From JAXGXJ01 sp040772905 (GTDB taxonomy: Bacteria; Actinomycetota; Thermoleophilia; RBG-16-64-13): DNA of 64,000 bases. Made by a program: the position numbers and the translations under genes. Below are positions 17,216 to 25,478 of the stretch, one piece after another. The stretch's first letter is position 1, and the number at the start of each line of letters is the position of its first letter. The notes beneath the pieces were generated by a model, which worked only from the letters and a program-made list of their open reading frames with translations, made no database searches and was not told the origin of the DNA. The stretch is taken from the NCBI GenBank assembly GCA_040772905.1, contig JAXGXJ010000007.1:1-64000 (forward strand). Reading direction: 5' to 3'.

Positions 17216-17976
17216 AGATGGTGAGCGGGCTTCGCTCGGGATATCAGAACGTCATCATCCGCAAAATCGGCTTCGCGGGGGTCACACGTGTGGACTTCGG
17301 CTCGGCCGAAGCCTCGATTTCACCGTGGTGGACCCCACCCAGATCACGCCAAGACCCCTCCCGGAGAAGCGGGGCGAGTAGTCGACGTCGCTGTAAGCAC
17401 CGAAGCCGAGACGAGCGTGATGGCCGAGGCCTACACCTATTGGGACTACGACCTCAAGGTATTCAAGGGCTCCCTCACCAAGACCTACACGCTGGACGAC
17501 ATCAGAAGCCAGGCGGCCGTCACAGGCTTCTGGGGAGCCGTCAACGACAGACCCTTCGACACCGACCAGTACCGGCGTGCCCCTGCTGACGCTGCTGGGG
17601 ACGGTGGGCGGGTGCGGAGCGAGCGAGGAGGTGACGGTGACCTCGGCGGACGGCTTCAGCATCACCTACACCAGCGAGCTCCTCACCCAGATAACCGACG
17701 GCACCTACCCCATGGAACGCGCGAACGGCACCCCAGTGGTCACCACCGACCGTTACGCGCAGCCCATCGTGGCGTATGAGGTCGACATTGCCGGAGATGG
17801 GAGCACGTGGAAGCCGCTCGACGCGGGGACGGGACCACTGCGCATGGCGCTGATAACCGACCATGCCGATCGCGTGAATCAGGGCAAGTACAACCCGTTT
17901 ATGGTGGTGTCGATCGAGGTGACTGCCTCGAAGTGACCGAGGGCTCCGAGCCCGTCGCGGCGGAAGGCGGCCTGGC

Positions 17977-20021
17977 TCACGGCAACTCGGCGATGACCTC
18001 GCCCACGCGGCTGGTATCGTAGCCCGGCAGTTCGGCAATGGCCGCATGCAGCTCGGGAGCAGAGAGAAGATCGAGCAGCGGACGCAGCAACTCGTTCTCG
18101 TAGTGGGACGTGCGGGGGATGACCAGGTCGTAGCGCTCCTTCGTGAAGGGGTTGAAATCGAGCTTGAGCGCGTGGGCAGCCGCGGCGATGCCCAAGCCAC
18201 AGTCGGCGGCCCCGGACTGCACCGCCACCGCCACCGCCAGATGCGTGAACTCCTCGCGTTCGTAGCCGCGGACGTCGGGGCGAGATCCCCAACTGATCGA
18301 GGTGATAGTCGAGTAGCACGCGAGTGCCGGCCCCGCGCTGGCGGTTGACATAGCGGACGTCGGGACGGAGGAGATCGCCCAGACCGGTGATCTCTTTAGG
18401 GTTGCCCGGGGCGACGATGAGGCCTTGCTCGCGGTACACGAAGTTCACCAGCACCAAGGGAAGCAGGGCAGGTACTGCTGCAAGATGTTGTACTTGCCCG
18501 TGGCCGTATCGAGCAGATGCGAGCCGGGCCAGATGGGCGTCGCCGCGGCCGAGAGCCAGAAGGCCGCCCAAGCCGCCGGCGTTGGCGCTGGAGAAGCGGC
18601 GTCCGCGCTCGGCGAGGAACTCGCCAGCAGGTCAAGACACAGATCGTGACTGCCGATGTGGACGATGGTGCGCCCGATCTCACTGACGTCGCGGTAGAGT
18701 TCCACGGTCACCGGGTCACCGGCCCCCACGCCCCCTCGGAGAAGCGGGGGATGTGGACGATACCATCGGCGCGGACCAGTGAGGTGATGACCCCCGCGCC
18801 GCGCGCGGCGCGGCGACGGTCCGCTCGCCCACGCGTCCCACGGTGACGCGTACCCATTCGTCGTGTCGCCGGCAGGCGAGAGGATCTGCGGCTGATGACC
18901 GCGTCCAGCCGCGGCCCCGCGCGCGGCGGCGCAACCCCAGCCACTGCGACAGCAGCGGCTCCACGAAGATCTCACTGGTGAGGGCGCACGAGACCGGGTA
19001 GCCGGGCGCGCCCACCACAGGCGTGCGATGCTCACCCACCGTGCCCAAGATGACCGATGCCCCGGCCGCACAGCCACGCTATGTACCAGGAGCGTGTCAA
19101 CTCCTCCACCACGGCGGATGTGAAGTCCTCACTGCCTGCGGATGCGCCGGCGTTCACCAGCACCAGATCGTATTCTGCAGCGGCAGCCTTGACGGTGTCG
19201 CGGATGCGCCCGTACTCGTCCACTACGATGGGGAAGCGGACAGCCTCGCCACCCCACTCCCGCACCTGACCCGCCAACACCAGGGAATTGTACTCGACGA
19301 TGTCGCCCGGACTGCAGCCCCTGTTCGGCGGCCTGCTCCGCGGTGATGAGTTCCGTACCCGTGGGTATGATGGCCACTCGCGGCCGCGGCGGACGTTCAG
19401 GGTGGAGTGCCCGCAGCCGGCAAGCGCGCCCAAGTCGACGGGACGCAACACATGGCTGGCAGGAAGGACCAGCTCGGTGGCGACCATGTCCTCACCCATG
19501 GGCCGGATGCTGGTGAAAGGTGCTACCGCCGCCAGGACCTCGATGGCTCCGGCGGCATCCGGCGGCAGTGTCACTGCCGCGTCCTGCGCCGCGGGCCGGG
19601 GCAGCTGCGGCGCCGTCCGCGAGGCCGGCCGGGAGACCGGTCGAGGCTCCAGTCGCAAGCAGAGCCGCGTCCGCCACCACCTGCGTGTGCTCCACCATGA
19701 TCACGGCGTCGGCCCAAGTGGATGGCCGCCGGTGTCGACCCATTTGGCCTGTGCGTCGGGACCTTGAGCCGCTTGGGCGTGGTCTCAGTGGCGCCGACAG
19801 TGTCAGCCGCGCGGACGGCGTACCCGTCCATAGCGCTGGCGTGGTACCCAGGAGAGGAGAGGACGGCCCACACGGGCTTTGCCGTCACCCGGCCAAGTGC
19901 CTGTTCGAGGCACGTCCTCACCAGGTAAGGCCTGCCAGAAACCGGCGTTCTCCAGAGCCTCCCGGAAGCGCCGCCACGCTTCCTCCAAAGGGATGTCTTC
20001 CAGATAGAACTTCCGTGCCAT
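17977..20021 (-). pseudogene. moeA: MoeA fused to a substrate-binding-protein-like domain, frameshifted
   Basis: The start ATG at 20021 (MARKFYLEDIPLEEAWRRF) overlaps the stop of the upstream moeA. MoeA segments follow: YHASAMDGYAVRAADTVGA, the RPMGEDMVATELVLPASHVL region, RPRVAIIPTGTELI, VLVNAGASAGSEDFTS and GAPGYPVSCALTSEIFVEPLL. After about residue 410 comes a PBP-like domain found fused to MoeA in many anaerobes: IGSHDLCLDLLA, SSANAGGLGGLLALGRGDAHLAGSHLLD, IVAPGNPKEI, YVNRQRGAGTRVLLDY, and AVQSGAADCGLGI near the end. About ten frame changes. MoeA inserts Mo or W into adenylylated molybdopterin; the extra domain may choose the oxyanion. Confidence 0.75.
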
Positions 20022-21254
20022 CAGAACAGCTCCACGTTTACCGTCTCGCCCTGGATGCACGCCGTTCAGGTCCAGCGGCACCCGGAACGATGCCGTCGGC
20101 AGAGACCAGGGTGTAGATGAGGTTCGATTTGCCCAGCACGGGCTCCGCCCATACCTCACCGCCGCGCTCGACCAGACGCACGGGCATCGTGATCCTCCCG
20201 CCCCGGAGCAGAGGCGACGTTGCGGCTCAGCTTCGCGGCGGCGCAACGCCGGGCCGGCAGGTCGTGACGCTTGAGCATACGTGTCAACAGCGGGCCCATG
20301 AACAGCCTGCCCGCGACCATGGCGCTCACGGGATTGCCTGGAAGCCCGATCACCGGCTTGCCCTGGCAGACAGCCAGGATGGTGGGCTTGCCAGGCTTGA
20401 GCGCACCCCGTGCACGATGACCCCCGGCTCTCCCAGCGCGCCGACGACCTCGGCGGTGATGTCCCGCACCGACACCGACGACCCGGCCGATATCACCAAC
20501 ACATCGGCCGCTCTGCGCGGCGCGCGGCGACGAGCAACGCGTCGTAGTCGTCGGGAACGATGCCCTGCGGGGAGCGCGATGCCCCGGCCTCGGTGACCAG
20601 GCCCGAGATGGTGTAGGTGTTGATGTCTCGGATCTGCCCATGAGCCGGGTGGGCATGTGGAGGGACGATCTCGTCGCCGGTGGAGATGATGGCCACCCGG
20701 GGTCGCCGCGCCACTTGGATCTCCACTATGCCCAGGGCCATGAGTCCGCCGATGTCCTGGGCACGGAGCGCATGACCTGCTTCGAACAGCACCTGGCCGT
20801 CTTTGACATCTTCGCCGATGCCCACGACGTTCTCGCCTGGAGCGACGGCCCGAAGCACTTCGATGGAATCGGCGTCCAACTGCTGGGTCTGCTCGACGGG
20901 GACCACGGCGTCGGCGCCGCTGGGGATAGCACCGCCCGTGTGTATGAGCGCAGCCTCACCGGTATCCACCGTCAATTCAGCGGCGAAGCGCGCCATAGGC
21001 ACTTCGCCCGCGATGGTGAGGTACGCGGGCAGAGACTCGCTGGCCCCGAAGGTGTCGCGCGAACGGACGGCGTAGCCGTCCATGGTGCTGCGATCGAACG
21101 CGGGCAGCGGTGACTGGGCCATCAGACTCGCAGCCAGTACCCGGCCAAGCGCGTCGGCGGTGGCGACGCGCTCCACACCCACGTCCTCCGGCAAGGCCGC
21201 CAGAAGCGCCTGCAGCGCCTCCGGTGGCGGGATCACTCTGAACATCTCGGGCAT
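20021..21254 (-). pseudogene. moeA: Molybdopterin molybdenumtransferase MoeA, frameshifted in its C-terminal half
   Basis: The first 250 or so residues are intact: MPEMFRVIPPPEALQALL, FDRSTMDGYAVRSRDTFG, IHTGGAIPSGADAVVPVEQ, NVVGIGEDVKDGQVLFEAG, RPRVAIISTGDEIV. Then come shifts near 20510, 20400 and 20215, with VLVISAGSSVSVRDIT, KPVIGLPGNPVSAMVAGRLFM and a final VNVELF in other frames. It catalyses Mo insertion from MPT-AMP. ATG 21254 is preferred; the reading extends further upstream without similarity. A second MoeA with an additional domain follows directly, a common arrangement in organisms using both Mo and W. Confidence 0.8.
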
Positions 21255-21489
21255 CAGCACATCCTTGGCGAAGGACACCCGCGTCTCTTCTGAGCACTGG
21301 CTCAGGACCGAGAGAGAGGATACTACGGGGCCCGGGCAAGATGGGGACGCCTCACTTCGCCCTGCTGTCTCACTCCAAGCGTGTGACGGCACGCTCTGCG
21401 GGCCCTACCACAGGATTCAGCCCTCTCGGCGGACCGGCCATCGGCGTCCCGGACAAGGAAGCCGCCCCGCCCGGTCGAATGGACTGAGC

Positions 21490-22302
21490 ATGGACTTCTT
21501 CACCGAGCTACACCCCGTGGTGCAGGCGCTCTTCGCCACCATCTTCACCTGGCTGCTGACGGCCGTGGGCGCGTCGCTGGTGTTCTTCATGAAGGAGATG
21601 AGCCGGAAGGTGCTCGACCTCATGTTGGGCTTCGCGGCGGGCGTCATGATCGCCGCCAGCATCTGGTCGTTGCTCATGCCGGCCATGGACCTCGCGGAGA
21701 GCGAGGGCACGGCGCCCTGGATCCCGGCATTGGTGGGCTTCGCGGGTGGCGGGCTGTTCCTGCTCATGGTGGACCGTATCCTCCCCCACCTACATCAAGG
21801 ACTGTCCTCGGAGCAGACCGAGGGAGTGCATGTGTCGTGGAGTCGCACCACGTTGCTGCTCGCGGCCATCACCCTGCACAACATCCCTGAGGGGCTGGCG
21901 GTGGGTGTGGCTTTCGGCGCAGTCGGGCTCGATGGAGGCGGCACCACCCTGGCTGCCGCCCTGGCCTTGGCGCTGGGGATCGGCATCCAGAACCTGCCCG
22001 AAGGCACGGCGGTCTCACTGCCCCTGCGAGGCGCGGGCATGTCACGAAGCAAGAGTTTCTTCTACGGACAGCTCTCCGCGGTGGTGGAACCAGTAGCGGC
22101 CGTTCTGGGGGCCGCGCTGGTGACCCTGGCCCGGCCTGCGCTCCCCTACACCCTGGCCTTCGCCGCCGGAGCCATGATCTACGTGGTGGTGGAGGAAGTC
22201 ATCCCCGAGTCGCAGTGCCACGGCAAGAACACCGACCTCGCCACCGGCGGCGCCATGGCCGGGTTCGCCCTCATGATGTTCCTGGACGTAGCTCTGGGCT
22301 GA
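21490..22302 (+). CDS. ZIP-family divalent metal transporter
   Basis: A 270-residue protein with eight hydrophobic segments and the two metal-site helices HNIPEGLAVGVAFG and NLPEGTAVSLPLRG that define ZIP transporters (ZupT/GufA branch). It moves Zn2+ or related metals into the cytoplasm. The ATG at 21490 begins the family match (MDFFTELHPVVQALFATIF); the reading is open further upstream but non-homologous. Heliorhodopsin follows 195 bp downstream on the same strand. Confidence 0.9.
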   Translation: MDFFTELHPVVQALFATIFTWLLTAVGASLVFFMKEMSRKVLDLMLGFAAGVMIAASIWSLLMPAMDLAESEGTAPWIPALVGFAGGGLFLLMVDRILPHLHQGLSSEQTEGVHVSWSRTTLLLAAITLHNIPEGLAVGVAFGAVGLDGGGTTLAAALALALGIGIQNLPEGTAVSLPLRGAGMSRSKSFFYGQLSAVVEPVAAVLGAALVTLARPALPYTLAFAAGAMIYVVVEEVIPESQCHGKNTDLATGGAMAGFALMMFLDVALG

Positions 22303-22497
22303 GGCCGATGCCCCGGGGACGGCGGGCGCTTGCCCGCGGCAGGTGGCGCTTGACGTCGCCGTGCCGCTTGCGCGCGGCCGGCAGCGTTCTAAGATGATAC
22401 TGTGGGTGCAGGGAGGATACCCCCCTGTGTGTATCGCGTGCTTAGGCCGTCGATTCCTCTGTTCCGCTAGAGAAGTGAAGCAAAGAAAGGACGACCG

Positions 22498-23295
22498 ATG
22501 AGTACAAAAGCAGCTGGCAAGGCACGGCAAGTGGCGGCCGACTTCGAGGCCCGCATGCGCAATCTGCGCTGGTGGAACCTGCTGGTGGGATTGGTGTTGG
22601 CGGCGGAGGCCATCGTGCTCGCCATCCTGTCCAACGACTTCCGGCTGCCGGTCACGGGCGCCTTCCTACAGGGCCCTCCGGGCAGCGAGCAGACCCTCAC
22701 CCGTGTCGGCGGGCTGCCGCTGGCCTGGGGCGTGTTCGCCTTCATGGCCATCTCGGCCATCGCGCTCCTCACCATCGCCTCGCCGGGCATCTTCGGCTGG
22801 TACAAGCGCAATCTGCGCGAAGACCGCAACTACGGGCGCTGGATCGAGTACTCTATCAGCTCGTCGCTCATGATCGTGCTCATCAGCATGGTGTGCGGCA
22901 TCACCGATATCGCGGCCATGCTGGCTATCTTCGGCGTGAACGCCTCAATGATCTTCTTCGGCCTGCTGGTGGAGAAGTACGAGACCCCGGGCAAGACCAA
23001 CTGGATCTCCTACTGGTTCGGCACCTTCGCCGGGCTCATCCCCTGGATCGCCATCGTGGTGTACCTGGCGTCGCCGGGTGCGGACGGCGGCAATCCTCCG
23101 GGATTCGTGTGGGGCATCCTCATCTCGTACTTCGTGTTCTTCATGAGCTTCGCGGTGAATATGATCCTGCAGTACGGCAAGGTGGGCAAATGGCGCGATT
23201 ACCTCTTCGGCGAGAAGGTGTACATCCTGCTGAGCCTCACCTCCAAATCGCTGCTCACCTGGCTGGTGTTCGCCAACACGCTCATCCCGTCATAG
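22498..23295 (+). CDS. Heliorhodopsin
   Basis: A 265-residue, seven-helix protein closely following the heliorhodopsin consensus: FRLPVTGAFLQGPPG after helix 1, RWIEYSISSSLMIVLI in helix 3 with the counterion Glu117, DIAAMLAIFGVNASMIFFG in helix 4, and SLTSKSLLTWLVFANTLIP in helix 7 with the retinal-binding Lys250. Heliorhodopsins bind retinal with their N-terminus inside, opposite to type 1 rhodopsins, and do not pump ions; their partner is unknown in most bacteria. The SD sequence AAAGAAAGG lies upstream. No retinal-synthesis gene (blh, crtY) is seen in this window. It converges with, and may overlap, the SRPBCC gene. Confidence 0.95.
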   Translation: MSTKAAGKARQVAADFEARMRNLRWWNLLVGLVLAAEAIVLAILSNDFRLPVTGAFLQGPPGSEQTLTRVGGLPLAWGVFAFMAISAIALLTIASPGIFGWYKRNLREDRNYGRWIEYSISSSLMIVLISMVCGITDIAAMLAIFGVNASMIFFGLLVEKYETPGKTNWISYWFGTFAGLIPWIAIVVYLASPGADGGNPPGFVWGILISYFVFFMSFAVNMILQYGKVGKWRDYLFGEKVYILLSLTSKSLLTWLVFANTLIPS

Positions 23296-23783
23296 ACGGC
23301 GCCGTGCGGGGCGATGCGGCCCCACAGTGGCGAGCCTCGACGGCGAGTGCCGCCGACACAAGTGAGATACCACGCGAAGGCCCGCCCCTGGTTGCGCTCC
23401 AAGAACAGCCGGTCCGCCACCTTGCCCAACACACTGCCGGGCACCTGGTAGTCCATCTCCACCTCGACCAAGGTCTTCTTGTCCTGCGGACGGTACACCC
23501 AGGTGTGCCAACCTTCGAACGATCCGCCGATCGCGGCCTTCCAGTAGTACGATCCGTCGGCCTCAGCACGATGGTCGGTGACTCTCGTGGTGACAGGTAC
23601 ATGGATTCCCGCCATCAGATAGCTGTGTTTGACCTCCGTGCCTGGAGCGCCGTCGCCGTCCACGCTATCGGGTTCACCCAGACCGACGAACCAACTGGAC
23701 CACTTGTGAGGATCGGCGGCGAGAGAATGGACCTTTTCGGTGGGGGCGTCGATGAGGATGTTGTCTTTGAGGTGTGCCATCAC
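23199..23783 (-). CDS. SRPBCC-family protein with doubtful C-terminus
   Basis: The first 130 residues have the START/Bet v1-like ligand-binding pattern: 'NILIDAPTEKVHSLAADPHKWSSWF', strand-rich middle, and the amphipathic end 'DRLFLERNQGRAFA'. Family members usually stop about 10-20 residues after that helix. Here the frame runs another 60 residues and 97 bp into the antisense of heliorhodopsin, suggesting a frameshift near 23380; an alternative frame ends at 23290, just clear of it. Ligand and function unknown. Confidence 0.65.
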   Translation of the reverse strand: MMAHLKDNILIDAPTEKVHSLAADPHKWSSWFVGLGEPDSVDGDGAPGTEVKHSYLMAGIHVPVTTRVTDHRAEADGSYYWKAAIGGSFEGWHTWVYRPQDKKTLVEVEMDYQVPGSVLGKVADRLFLERNQGRAFAWYLTCVGGTRRRGSPLWGRIAPHGAVYDGMSVLANTSQVSSDLEVRLSRMYTFSPKR

Positions 23784-23955
23784 TTACTCCTTCCACTTGC
23801 TCACGGAAGCGGAGTCGGTCGATAGACACGGCCAGAACCGCATACACCTAGTCTATGACCGGTACACGGAAGGGTCAATGAGACCTGCCGACAAGCGAGC
23901 GGATGGATCCAGGGCGCGAAGCCCACCTGTCCGAGGCGACGTCTATGCTCTTCTC

Positions 23956-25107
23956 ATGAAGACCGGCACGGCCACCCTCCCGCTCCATGGCGGCAGAGCG
24001 CCCGCGTGGTTGTTCGCGCGCATGCGCCTCCTCGCGCGCGAGATCACGCTGGCCATAGCCGCTGAGTACGGGCCCGATGAGATGCTCAGCCGCCTCTCCG
24101 ATCCATGCTGGTTCCAAGCCTTCGGGTGCGTCCTGGGCTTCGACTGGCACAGCTCAGGCGTCACCACCACGGTGTGCGGCGCGCTCAAGGACGGCCTGCG
24201 CGGTCTCGAACGGGAATGCGGCCTCGGCGTGGCCGGGGGCAAGGGAGGTGTGTCGCGCAAGACGCCGGGGGAGATCCGATCGGCCGCGGCCTCCGGCTTC
24301 CTGCAGACCATACCCGACCCGCTCGTGTACGCGAGCCGCATGGCGGCCAAGGTCGACAGCGCCGGGCTGCAAGACGGCTATCAGATCTACCACCACAGCT
24401 TCTTCTTCACCTCCCAAGGCAAGTGGGCCGTGGTACAGCAAGGCATGAACGACCGGAACGGCAAGGCGCGTCGCTACCACTGGCTCAGCGACACGGTCTC
24501 CGACTACGTAGTCGAGCCTCATCAAGCGGTGGCGTCAGAGACAGAGGGCCGCGCGGTGGCTGCGCCGACGGCGCCGGTGCTCAACCTGGTCGCGAGGCAG
24601 AGTCTACCCGCCCAAGCGGTGGTCACCGAACTCGCACGCGAGACGCCCGACCGCATCCTGAGGCAGCTCGGTCGCCTCAAGGAGTTGGTCATGCCACGCC
24701 GCCACGCGGTCGAGCTACGCGACATCCACCCCGACAACCTGCGCAAGATCTTTCTCAGCACCTACGAAAGGCAGCCCGAGGACTTCGAGACCCTGCTGGG
24801 CATGCCGGGCGTGGGCCCCAAGAGCATCCGTGCACTCAGTCTCATCGCCGAGCTGGTGTTCGACACACCGGCCAGTCGCAACGACCCGGCCCTCTTCAGC
24901 TGGGCCCATGGAGGCAAGGACGGGTTCCCCTACCCCGTGGACCGGGAGGGTTACGATCGCAACACCCAGATGCTGCGACGGGCGGTGCAGCAGGCCAAGC
25001 TGGGGCGCCCCGAGAAACTCGACGCCCTGCGCCGCCTCGCCGGGCTCGAGGCCGCCGGTATGGCCCCCGCAGTGCGTCAGCGACAGAAGCCGATGCAGTC
25101 CGTGTAG
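23956..25107 (+). CDS. DUF763 protein
   Basis: A 383-residue protein beginning MKTGTATLPLHGGRAPAWLF, the diagnostic DUF763 start. The C-terminal half carries a helix-hairpin-helix DNA-binding motif (LLGMPGVGPKSIRALSLIAEL, around residues 276-296) and the conserved FSWAHGGKDGFPYPVDREGYD. Family members occur mostly in thermophiles and anaerobes and have no known activity; the HhH motif implies nucleic-acid contact. ATG at 23956 chosen from the family start. It overlaps the convergent ABM gene by 31 bp. Confidence 0.85.
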   Translation: MKTGTATLPLHGGRAPAWLFARMRLLAREITLAIAAEYGPDEMLSRLSDPCWFQAFGCVLGFDWHSSGVTTTVCGALKDGLRGLERECGLGVAGGKGGVSRKTPGEIRSAAASGFLQTIPDPLVYASRMAAKVDSAGLQDGYQIYHHSFFFTSQGKWAVVQQGMNDRNGKARRYHWLSDTVSDYVVEPHQAVASETEGRAVAAPTAPVLNLVARQSLPAQAVVTELARETPDRILRQLGRLKELVMPRRHAVELRDIHPDNLRKIFLSTYERQPEDFETLLGMPGVGPKSIRALSLIAELVFDTPASRNDPALFSWAHGGKDGFPYPVDREGYDRNTQMLRRAVQQAKLGRPEKLDALRRLAGLEAAGMAPAVRQRQKPMQSV

Positions 25108-25436
25108 CACTTGGCGCCCAGGTGGGCCAGCAGCTCGCGGGCCTCGGGGCCCGGGTCGCCCAGCACGACTACCTCCGCCAGCGCCGAGACCTTCATGGAG
25201 GCCTGCAGGATGGGCTGCACCCGCTGGAAGTGGTCGAGGAAGGCCTGATCGTCCTGATAGTACTCGTTCAGGTAGCACTCGGTGCCCTCTTCGTTCAGGA
25301 AGAACTCGTAGCCCAGCGTCCCGGGCTCGTTCGCTTCGGCACCGGCCGCACCCTGGCGCGCCAGTCTGGCGAACTCCTCGAGCCCGCCGGGGTTGATGCT
25401 CTGATGAACGATCAGCCGAAAGGACTTGCCGGCCAT
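25077..25436 (-). CDS. Antibiotic biosynthesis monooxygenase (ABM)-domain protein
   Basis: A 119-residue ferredoxin-like fold protein: 'FRLIVHQSINPGGLEEFARLARQGAAGAEANEPGTLGYEFF' and 'FLDHFQRVQPI' are ABM-domain segments. Members range from quinol monooxygenases to heme-degrading enzymes; the specific substrate cannot be inferred. Two cysteines in the C-terminal CYTDCIGFC add a third, an unusual cluster at the very end. Overlaps DUF763 tail-to-tail. Confidence 0.7.
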   Translation of the reverse strand: MAGKSFRLIVHQSINPGGLEEFARLARQGAAGAEANEPGTLGYEFFLNEEGTECYLNEYYQDDQAFLDHFQRVQPILQASMKVSALAEVVVLGDPGPEARELLAHLGAKCYTDCIGFCR

Positions 25437-25478
25437 GCCACAGCTCCTTGTGATCGGGGTCTTGGAGAGGCCATCGTA

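Larger units (their letters stand above)
15729..17935 (+). pseudogene. Secreted molybdopterin-oxidoreductase-like gene interrupted by an IS
   Basis: The N-terminal part (15729-15873) encodes a signal peptide, MRRYARSSPRVLAVVLVALL, and runs into the IS. Removing the IS and one CTAG joins codons perfectly: DLTSL-EMVSGLRSGYQNVIIRK continues in the same frame at 17216. The C-terminal part (to 17935) then reads VTRVDFGSAE, AEAYTYWDYDLKVFKGS, VPLLTLLGTVGG, EVTVTSADGFSITY and GPLRMALI, ending NPFMVVSIEVTASK, again a molybdopterin-oxidoreductase-like domain. Two more shifts lie near 17310 and 17575. So this gene is broken for certain by the insertion, whatever the status of its neighbours. Confidence 0.7.
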
